Positions 1-8,510 of a stretch of 33,060 bases of DNA are shown piece after piece (within the stretch, counting starts at the first letter, position 1; every line of letters starts with the position of its first letter). The DNA is taken from the NCBI RefSeq assembly GCF_001949145.1, contig NW_019091579.1:204759-237818 (forward strand), given 5' to 3'. The translations under genes and the position numbers were made by a program. This DNA comes from Acanthaster planci (taxonomy: Eukaryota; Echinodermata; Asteroidea; Valvatida; Acanthasteridae). The notes beneath the pieces were generated by a model. The model was not told the origin of the DNA, did no database searches, and was given only the letters and a program-made list of their open reading frames with translations.

Positions 1-81
1 CCTTCATAAGCACTATGAGCAAAAGGAACAAAAAGATAAATCAACAACCACATTCCCCTTAATGTTGGTAAAAGTGCTTAC

Positions 82-3000
82 CTGATGGCCCTTGTATGTG
101 CCTTCAATGAATGCTCTTGAAACCACTCTCCTTCTCGTCTGACATACAAATCAGCTACTTGATTGGACTGAGCAAATAAAAAGAATAGGCGTTTGATCTG
201 CATGTAAATGCCACAAATGGCAATGCACTGATACGGTACCACAGACATGAATCAGTACACTGACACAGTAGACACTTTGTGACTTGAACCAAGCTCCTTG
301 AGGACTTTTGTCAAACCAAAGCCTTGTGACTTGAACCAAGCTCCTTGAGGACTTTTGTCAAACTAAAACCAAAGCCTTGTGACTTGAACCAAGCTCCTTC
401 AGGACTTTTGTCAAACCAAAGCCCCGTAACTTGAACCAAGCTCCTTGAGGACGTTTGTCAAACTAAAAACCAAAGCCTTGAGACTTGAACCAAGCTCCTT
501 GAGGACGTTTGTCAAACTAAAAACCAAAGCCTTGAGACTTGAACCAAGCTCCTTGAGGACTTTTGTCAAACTAAAAACCAAAGCCTTGTGACTTGAACCA
601 AGCTCCTTGAGGACGTTTGTCAAACCAAAGCCTTGTGACTTGAACCAAGCTCCTTGAGGACTTTTGTCAAACTAAAACCAAAGCCTTGTGACTTGAACCA
701 AGCTCCTTCAGGACTTTTGTCAAACCAAAGCCTTGTGACTTGAACCAAGCTCCTTGAGGACTTTTGTCAAACTAAAACCAAAGCCTTGTGACTTGAACCA
801 AGCTCCTTGAGGACGTTTGTCAAACCAAAGCCTTGTTTAATGCAGTCCAGCCTACATGTATAATGCTGTTCTGCAGCTCCCTGTCCAGTTCAAGGTGCAA
901 AAGCAAATATGAACGTGATTTTGTGATGTCTGATCAACTACCTGCACAGCAAATTTGCAAAAGTTCAACCATGTCAACACATTTCAACTCACAAATTTCA
1001 CTGCGAATGTTCTGTCACATCAAGATCACTTCATTTATCGTGTTCTTGGGTGATATGATCCAGCCTTTCCTTTTGAAAGCTAAGGTGTGTCACCTGGTGC
1101 ACCTACCAGGTAGCAGCTTTATGTCACTCTGAATGGTTAGACTACAGATTGATCAACACTTCTGTCTATACTTAAAGACCCCCTTCATTACATCTGATGA
1201 AGGCAAATTTTTTCAGGCCATACAAGTCAGATGCCACAAACCTGTTTTCCCGGGAATCATGCCCCCAGTCAGCAGTGGAAGGTTCTTTGTCATGTTTATA
1301 GGACCTGTTTATGTTGGGCACGATCAGTCTGTCAGCCTGATTGCGCAATCACATTGTGCTCTTAGTGGATCCCACATGAAATTCTGACTATATCTCCCTT
1401 TCTTGCAATAATCTTTCCCAGCAGTGAATTGGGAAGAAAGAACAAGTGTCTGAATGTGAAATTAATGACATCGTTCAGCATAGTCGACCGATCTTACACA
1501 GATTGAGTGATTGCGTCCAACGTTTGCACTGCACTGCCATCCACACTAGATGGGTTTTATAAGTTACTCACCGCTGTGACAAACTCCATGTGTCGATCAG
1601 CATGGGGGTTCCATTCCACCACGCTAATGTCCCACTTCATCATCCCTTTCCTTTTGACGCGAGGGTGGCGGGCACCCGGATGGTCCAGGCTGATAACGTC
1701 CAGCCCACGCCGCCTGAAGCAAAACCAGAATGACATACATGTACGGTAGAGAAAATTGAACTTGAGCCATGCCGCAGGATATCTGAAGGGGCTGCTCACC
1801 AACCATGCCAACAGAATGGGAGGCACTGGTGTGGATCATTCCATTTTACTGGTTTCCACACCTCACCTTGGAAAGAAGGGTCTGGTCACATGCTATTTTC
1901 AGTATTTTGGAGGTGTGACCACAATCTGCAGTCACATTCCGAGAGAATGTTAATTTACTAAGACCTGCAATGTCCAGGTTGATTGACAATTTAATCCACT
2001 CTCATCACTAGCGGCACCAGTTGGTAAGTCTAAAACTACACTCTTGATTAACATTTACATAATTAACCACCAGCCAGGGGTCATGTTTCACAAAGTGAGG
2101 TGCACTGTTCTTTAACGATAACTCCTTCAAAATTTTCACTAGGTATCCTCTTGACTCCTCCTAAATCCTCCTCTGAAAAACCCGAGACACATTCTTTGAT
2201 ATTCAACTTTCTAGGACTATCAAACCCTGTTTACGTTTGGTTTGTATGTATACCTTGTGTGACCAACAGTGGTTGGGTTTGAAATTTATTTAATCCTGCA
2301 AACTTTGGGTGAATTTTGAAGGGTACAAATAACCAACAGTTTCTCCTTTCTTTAAGATACATTTGTTGGAAGTACCTGACACATTACAGCATTCGTGGAA
2401 TGCACGCAGCAACAGTGTAGAACAGACCTTATTCCTGAGGAAGCCACTTTGATCTTGTTCAATGAATATGTCTAATAAATAATTAACGGTTGAATGAGAT
2501 GGTATCAGACTAATGTCTTTTTTTTCCAAATCTGGCAAAAAACCACTCAAGTAAGTTTTATCTCAAATAACAAATCATTCACCAGATTAGACAGAGCTGT
2601 ACGAATTTGACAGGAAATTTCAATTTATTTCATTTGATGCTTTCAAGTTAAAAAAAAAAAGACTAACCCTCACTGTCAAATGCAACACGGCCAACTAATG
2701 AATAAAGTCCAGTACATGTACTTTACAAGCAATTCATCTTACCCAGCAAGCAGGGCAAACCCTCCAGTGATATCCACTGCCATGGCTGTGGCCTACATGT
2801 AAGGTACAGAAAGGGATCATTTCAAAATAAACTTTGCTGAGATATCTGAATTAATCTGAATATCTGTTTATGTAAGTGGCAAAACTACACGAAAGAGAGC
2901 AATGGACATGTACTTGTACAACATATACATGTACATGTACTGTACATGTACCATTGTTGCAGTGCTTCATACATATACCATTGTTCAGTAAAAACATGGA

Positions 3001-3376
3001 CAATATCATGACGTTCCAATCAAGTGTACCATTCACGAATTAGGCCTTGGGTGCACACCAATGCTAGCGACTGTTTCCTGAACTGCACAACGTCAGGTAC
3101 ACAGAATATCAAGGAAGGAGTTAGTGACTCTCTCTAACTCGAACTTCAAAGTGCCGTTACGCTAGTCATGTTGTTAGTCAAGCCCAACCCGTACGACCTG
3201 CATAAACGTTCTACTGAAATGACTGACACACAAATACTGTTTGAAACGCTAACACCTGTCTTACTATCTTAAATCGTCACCTCTGTAAATACAATGAAAT
3301 CACACATCTTGAACCTCACCTGAGACTCCCGAAAATACTCGACCGACACATTTTCATTGCCCCAGTGCGCTGCCAT
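82..3376 (-). CDS. WDR59: WDR59, GATOR2 complex WD40 protein (5' part, gene continues off the left edge)
   Basis: Four coding exons on the minus strand: 3376-3320, 2792-2743, 1713-1572 and 167-82. Phases join cleanly (0, 2, 0, 2) and give 111 residues. All introns are GT-AG (donors GTGAGG, GTAAGA, GTGAGT, GTAAGC). The protein starts MAAHWGNENVSVEYFRESQ, continues ATAMAVDITGGFALLAG and MMKWDISVVEWNPHADRHME, then SNQVADLYVRREGEWF and HSLKAHTRAIS. This matches the N-terminus of WDR59 residue by residue, including the first WD40 repeat (KWDI..V.WNPH, SNQ.VDLY, L..HTR.IS). From family knowledge, WDR59 is a scaffold subunit of GATOR2 (with WDR24, MIOS, SEH1L and SEC13), which opposes GATOR1 at the lysosome and lets amino acids activate mTORC1. 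The remaining WD repeats, RWD and RING-like parts would lie left of base 82. An in-frame upstream ATG at 3457 lies in the palindrome; the homologous start is 3376. Confidence 0.9.
278..835. repeat. Minisatellite in WDR59 intron 3, 11 copies of a 47/53/54-bp unit
   Basis: The core GACTTGAACCAAGCTCCTT begins at 281, 328, 381, 428 (as AACTTG), 482, 536, 590, 637, 690, 737 and 790. Spacing follows 47, 53, 47, 54, 54, 54, 47, 53, 47, 53. Short units lack a CTAAAA segment. The 47/53 alternation and the CTTCAGG variant recur in both halves (near 391 and 700), so a multi-unit block was itself duplicated. The array ends about 114 bp upstream of the exon 4 acceptor. Reading frames through it are repeat translations, not genes. 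Confidence 0.95.
836..1571. other. Rest of WDR59 intron 3, no feature recognised
   Basis: This unique-looking intronic sequence has no recognisable exon in any frame. The plus-strand frames at 833-1387 have no family resemblance and lie antisense within the intron. Confidence 0.6.
1714..3319. other. WDR59 introns 1 and 2
   Basis: Apart from exon 2 (2743-2792), this stretch holds AT-rich intronic sequence and an ACATGTAC-type simple repeat around 2907-2951. No other coding or mobile sequence was recognised. Confidence 0.55.
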
Positions 3377-3530
3377 CTTGACTTTGCGCTTACTGAAAAT
3401 TAGTAATGAATAACTATGGAGGGCGCTCTTAAAAGAGCGCCCTCCATAGTTATTCATTACTAATCTTTGCCTTGTGTTGACCGGTGTGATGTTTTGCTTT
3501 TCGATATGATTTTTGGTCAGTCACATAAAC
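3377..3530. promoter_or_regulatory. Shared head-to-head promoter of WDR59 and RBFA
   Basis: Only 154 bp separate the two divergent start codons, so transcription of both genes must be driven from this stretch or from start sites overlapping the other gene's first exon. No TATA box is seen. A 66-bp perfect palindrome occupies 3399-3464. The bidirectional role is inferred from geometry alone. Confidence 0.7.
3399..3464. repeat. Perfect 66-bp palindrome between WDR59 and RBFA
   Basis: Left arm 3399-3430 and right arm 3433-3464 are exact reverse complements (32 bp each) around a 2-base AA centre. Pairing stops at the flanks (A at 3398, C at 3465). Each arm contains ATGAATAACTATGGAGGGCG, so an upstream ATG faces both genes. 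On the plus strand it gives an 8-codon ORF ending TAA at 3430-3432. On the minus strand, where the centre reads TT, the frame stays open for 27 codons and joins the WDR59 start. It could be a foldback insertion or an evolved regulatory hairpin. Confidence 0.95.
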
Positions 3531-6500
3531 ATGACACATTTTGTGCAGGTTTCTAAAGCATTGACTTCATGTCATTTGCGTAGGCCTCTTGTTGGCCTGT
3601 GCAACTTTCACAGTTCTTTGCATCTGTTTAAAGGCAGGAAAAGTCTCATAAAGCTCGACAAATTGCTGGCCAAGAAAAAGTGAGTTTTGCCTCCTGGACT
3701 TGCGTATTGAACATGTGTTGAACGTGTTAAACAGAGAATTAGAACAATATTATTTGGCTTATGATGATTATGATGTGTAGGTAGGCCCAAATTAAAATTT
3801 TACATTATGATAAGAGTTCCATATACGGATATCGCCAATTTGGCATCAGAGTGCAGCCACCAGTAAGTGAAAATGTTCTAAAATTTCAAATTTAGCAGGG
3901 CAAATATTGAAGTGTTTACATAGAAAGTAGGCCTGGGCATTAGTGGCAATTGCATAGGGTGTCAAGTGATGTCCGTGCGTGGAACTCATTCCAGAAATGT
4001 ACGTGTGTGAATTTTGTGAGTTAGGGAGAGGGCAGTGTATGCAATTCTACACAGACATGACAGGTGGACATGGGGTCCAAATCTTGACAAGTTAGGCCCA
4101 CCTCCTTTTATCATGTTCTGCATAAAAGCCTGTAAATCGCACGCCAGTTGAGCAGTAATAAAGTCTTTTAATAAACCAACGACTGTAACGTCAATTTGAC
4201 GTGTGCAGTTCAGATTTCAGATACATGTAGATGCTTAGGTGATTCTGCTTTTTCATACCCTACAGGAAAAAATTCTACTATGATCCGATGAATGTCGCTC
4301 AGCTCGGTCGATTGGTAAGTTGTCAGTTTCTATTGAGGAGCATCCCCTGATCATCACTGTGCCTATTTGTTTCACACAGAACTGGATCTCGATCAGTGAC
4401 CCCAACACTGGTTCGCACCTCCATAAGATGGGTTGTGGTGTCAGTGAATCAACGATGGATCATTTGTTGTAATCCAGATCTGTGTGATTAACAAATTGGT
4501 CCACTGCCAGCACTGGTGTTTGATCAGAAAATTTGACCTGAAGAAAACAAAACCTGAAGTATGAAATTCCAGTCCAAGTCATGCTGTTTCACTGTCTTAT
4601 CGCACCAGTACATGTGTGTAGTGACCAGACTGAATACATGTACATGTACGTGAGAGAAACTGCAGTTTGCTGCTTCATTTTTGTGTGACCAAGGCAACAG
4701 GCGTATCGGGTGGCAAGGTCAAGATGAGAAGCGAAGACAGCATCCGGCTGAGGACATACAACAAGATTCTGTTTGACAACATCAATGACATGATGACAAC
4801 GAGCTTGATCAGCGAAGAGTTGGAGGAACTCCAGGTCACGGTGTCAGGGGTAAGATGGTCAAGTCCCAGAGTTGACAGCATTTTGCGTATAGAAGAATAT
4901 GGTGGCCATGGTAACGCTCTTACTGGTCATTTGCAGCGGCCCTCGTCTATGGCAGTAAGCACTATGATGATTATTGTTCAAAGACACTATTCCGTAAGAG
5001 ACCCACAGGGCAAAACCCTACATGATGATTTCTGCCATTAAAGGGGGCCATCTGTAATGTCCAGTGACGGTTGATTCAACTATGTGGTATGTATGTATAA
5101 GTACCTTGGAAGCACTCAAGCAATTGAGCCACAGTATACTCAGGCAATGTTCATAGTATCCAAAGTCTGTCCGCCATTGGCGGGGGCCATTACAAAAGAC
5201 ATGTAATAACATTACCTTAGACTGTCTGTAGGCCAGCCATTTTGCCAGTTGTGATGCAGTGATGCAAGCAATGTCAATATTGCTATTTAATTTCAAGATT
5301 TTAAGATCTCGCCAGTTTCTCCTCTTTTTTGCCGTCAACAACAGCATTTTGTTCTCAACAACGGACTAGATGTCAAGTATAAAAATCTATTTTTTTGTGT
5401 GATTTGCCCTTGAAATCAACCCAGCTGTCAGTGGCTGAGTAATTTCTCCTGAAGCTATTTCCTATGTAGCATTCTTGGTACGGACAAAGGTTTTTTCCCA
5501 AAAACAGTTGGTATTGATACTTTGCTAGATTATGCAATACACTGACCAACGCAATTTCATAAGGAACACAGTACCACGTACAGTGTACCTTCAAGAAGAG
5601 TTTTGCTCAAAATTGGAGCTTGGTCTTGTAAGCTGAGTTGTCTAAAAAGGCTGTGTGTCTGAGCTCATTTCTGAGTCATTATTTTTAAGATCCGTGATGA
5701 TAAAACAAATAGGAGGTTACTTGATACTCTGTTACACGATTTTCAAAAACCACCTCTGGATAGAAGGCATTATTTCACCTATCCTTTCTCCCCTCAGGTA
5801 CGAGTAGCGGGCGATATGAGTGCGTGTCGAGTGTACTGGCAATCAACAGGTGTGGTGCAGGACGACGAAAGAATCGAAAAGGTCCTGAACAGACACAAAG
5901 GCCCCCTGAGGTTCGACCTGTTCTTTTCCTGAAATAAGGACCGCCTATAATTCTAAGATTCAACCCAAAAGTTTTAAAGGCGCCTTCTCGTCACACTGTA
6001 ATGCACTCGTAGGCACTGACCTCCAGTAAGGTTAGTGCAAGAAACACTACCAGTTTATCGATTGATTATGAGATCAGTAACTACCACCTCATTCCACTGA
6101 TAGCAGAAGGGTTTCCATTTCGGCAACACTTGGGTCGCTGGATAGCACTGTTTGAAAAATGTTAAATGCACCTCGATCAAACCCACGATAGAGCATCTTT
6201 AAATAGCCTGGCATTTGTATTGATCATTCCACACACCCTAGGTCCAAGCCTTTGTTCATTAAATATGTACTCAGGTGTACATTCCATATTGGTTCAACAT
6301 CACCAATCTAACACAACCTGACCTGTTATCATCCTTTTCTGACAAAAAGGGCAGTACTTTTTCTCCTTTCCAGTCCAAAAATGAGAAAGCAGGCCACTCT
6401 TGAACCTACGTGTATGTGAGATACGATATCGACGAATGCAGTGGCCATTGTAATCACTGGTCATTTGCAGTGGTCCCCGCCAATGGCAGGAGATGGCTGT

Positions 6501-7305
6501 TGTATGGAGCCACTGTTGTAGTCTCTCTGCACAGAACCCGACACGTTGCTTTCTGCCATGAAATGGGGCCGTGGGGAATGTCCAGTTAAAGCTGGCTGGA
6601 TTCATCTAAAAGCTACACAACAGAGATTCTTGCAATCTATCGCAGTACACATCTTCGTGTGTATGTTATACATGCAATTGTGGATTTTCTATTTAAATTT
6701 ACAGACGTGCCTTGATCTCCCATCGAGTGCTGGGAAAGATACCTCCCATCTTTTTCTTGAAGGACAAGGCCAGTGCCAACCTCTCCGAGATAGACCGGCT
6801 GCTTGCTATTGCTGATTTTGGACCCGACGAAGAGGAAGAAATTGAACTGATGGAGGTGGAACTGAACACGGCAGTGGAGAATTCCAATAGTGGTGGGAGG
6901 ATGGAGTTCATCCAGAAATCTGGCAAGAACGAGATGGATGCCAGCGGTGAAGCCCAGCCGAGCCTGTTTGGCATTGACCACGATGCTTTGAACAGGCTGA
7001 TCAAGAGGGGGGACGTCAGCAATCCGTTTACAGGGATCCACGGGGAGTTGGCTGAAGACAGAGCTTCGGACAAGCGATTCCAACAGCTGCGAGCATTCAT
7101 GAAAAAGAAAAAGATGGGCGAGACAGGCAAGAAGGAAGCAGCATTCTACAGGGGAGAGCTGGAGTCGTATGGATCCGGCCGGAGAGGGGACGTCGAGATT
7201 GAAGATGAGACAGCAATTGACTCAGAGGAGAGTTTTAGTGACGAGGATTATGACAATGGTGAAGATGGTGACGAGTTCACATCAGAATTACCAAGGGACA
7301 AATAA
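3531..7305 (+). CDS. RBFA: RBFA, mitochondrial ribosome-binding factor A
   Basis: Five exons: 3531-3679, 4266-4314, 4694-4849, 5798-5910 and 6705-7305 (stop TAA). Together they make 1068 nt, or 355 residues; human RBFA is about 343. Residues 1-37 are rich in basic and hydroxyl residues with no acidic residue, as expected for a mitochondrial presequence. LLAKKKKKFYYDP (44-56) corresponds to the conserved basic stretch before the domain. Exons 3-4 hold the KH-like RbfA fold (RLRTYNKILFDNINDM; DMSACRVYW). Exon 5 carries the strongest family signature, IPPIFFLKDKASANLSEID then RLLAIADFGPDEE, and later SLFGIDHDALNRLI. The last 60 residues are acidic and low complexity. From family knowledge, RBFA binds the mitochondrial small subunit and promotes 12S rRNA helix 45 maturation. 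The start is the first in-frame ATG after a stop at 3507. Exon 4 ends at a weak donor (GTTCGA), but phase and homology support it. Exon 2 is only 49 nt. Confidence 0.92.
4905..5085. repeat. Dispersed repeat, copy 1 (RBFA intron 3)
   Basis: This segment and 6437-6603 share several collinear blocks: GGCCATGGTAA versus GGCCATTGTAA, then ACTGGTCATTTGCAG, then TTTCTGCCAT, then a GGGGCC block, then AATGTCCAGT. The same spacing in two introns of one gene indicates two diverged copies of a short element. An inverted fragment of the same family (CGCCATTGGCGGGGGCCATTA) lies at about 5170-5192. Confidence 0.55.
6437..6603. repeat. Dispersed repeat, copy 2 (RBFA intron 4)
   Basis: Second copy of the element described at 4905-5085, in the same orientation. 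It ends about 100 bp before the last RBFA exon. Its blocks GGCCATTGTAA, ACTGGTCATTTGCAG and AATGTCCAGT align in order. Confidence 0.55.
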
Positions 7306-7306
7306 A
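7301..7306 (+). terminator. Poly(A) signal overlapping the RBFA stop codon
   Basis: AATAAA at 7301-7306 overlaps the TAA stop (7303-7305). If used, the 3'UTR would be only about 10-30 nt. A second AATAAA at 7543-7548 would give a more usual 3'UTR. Confidence 0.45.
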
Positions 7307-8108
7307 GACAACCATCTTGCATAACTTGTGGATAATGAAGTTTATTTTACAAACAAAAACGAATTTCCAAACGGCCAAGAAAAACTAAGCAGTTTTTTTC
7401 ATTCAAAAAAATTGTACAAAGAAGGCATAATTTACAAATTTGACACAAATTTTGACACATTAGTTGGCTCCATCCACGGATAAACCTGAGGCAATGGATT
7501 TTCATTCATTAAGAGCACTTAAAAGCGACAAAGTATGTTTGGAATAAACAAATGAGCAAAATTGTGTTTAAAAATTGACATGTAAGTTACATGTAATACA
7601 TTCAAGTGTCTTGAAAGGTAAGAGCTGGACCAAAGGCATTGGCAATGAGAATAGTCCCTACAGTATAGTGTCCAACATTTCATGGTCACTGTTACACGAC
7701 AACTTACACTTGAAGACACAGCAGTATAAGACACGGAGAATAGTCTGTGGCCTGTACTCGTTCCCATTTTGGCTTTCGCTTTTTCTATTAGAAAGCGAGT
7801 GTGCTGAAAAGGCCCACATCAGTGTAATCCACACCCTGATGACTATTTAGTTGTGACAGTGTCCCATTATGGATACAACAGTTCATTTGAATTGGTTTGT
7901 GAGCAGCACGGTAAAATAACACTGACCTACTGCATACATTTTATTGGGATTACTTCAGAAGAGTTTCCCAACAATACTGCCCTTTGTCGCAAGGCACTGT
8001 CCTGTGACACTTCAGCCCAAGCCTGCCCCCTGCAGTCGGGGTGTTTGAGTTGAAATGCAGGTCCAGGGTGTTGGGGGAAAACGCTCCTAGACATTGTAGT
8101 TAGCATTG
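7307..8108. other. Intergenic space between convergent RBFA and CENPT
   Basis: The two genes converge here. On the minus strand, AATAAA (plus-strand TTTATT at 7940-7945) is a candidate CENPT poly(A) signal; another lies near 7341-7346. No coding sequence was recognised, and the frames at 7519-8053 show no family resemblance. Confidence 0.5.
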
Positions 8109-8510
8109 TCTGGTACTCCAGGCATGGGTGCCAGTTGGGACAATCAATGGGGTGGTTTGGGCTTGACTTTGTTCCCTGCTGTGGCCATAGGTATGAGTTC
8201 CTGCCTGCACTCCATGGGTAGGTACATTATAGCCAATCAGTGGGGTGGCTTGGGCGTGACTGTGTTCCCTGCCGTGGCCATAGGTATAAGTTCCTGCCTG
8301 TACTCCATGGGTAGGTACATTATAGCCAATCAGTGGGGTGGCTTGGGCGTGACTGTGTTCCCTGCCGTGGCCATAGGTATGAGTTCCTGCCTGTACTCCA
8401 TGGGTAGGTATATGTACTAGTTGGGACAATCAGTGGGATGGCTTGGGTGTGACTTTGTTCCCTGCCGTGGCCATAGGTATGAGTTCCTGCCTGTACTCCA
8501 TGGGTAGGTA
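8109..8510 (-). repeat. Tandem array of the CENPT terminal coding segment (93/93/100-bp period)
   Basis: Reference TGGGTAGG positions are 8215, 8308, 8401 and 8501. The fourth copy is the genuine 3' end of CENPT. The three copies beyond the stop each preserve on the minus strand the same frame, reading PMEYRQELIPMATAGN or a close variant (PMECRQ in the outermost), followed by a TGA. None has an acceptor AG directly before it. The copies differ by only a few bases. Long open frames on both strands here (8100-8429 and 8106-8420) are by-products of the 93-bp (31-codon) period. Confidence 0.9.

Noticed and set aside
411-623. Repetitive ORF (VLKELGSSLKALVFSLT units)
   Set aside because: This is a translation of the WDR59 intronic minisatellite, and unit lengths of 47 and 53 shift the frame.
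278-835. Array of spaced repeats that might suggest CRISPR
   Set aside because: Units are contiguous, with no unique spacers, and the window is eukaryotic and intronic.
8100-8429. Long open frames on both strands with repeating peptides (THGVQAGTHTYGH and its opposite-strand counterpart)
   Set aside because: The 93-bp period is a multiple of three, so any open frame repeats. The sequence is duplicated CENPT 3' end, and the frames differ from the CENPT frame.
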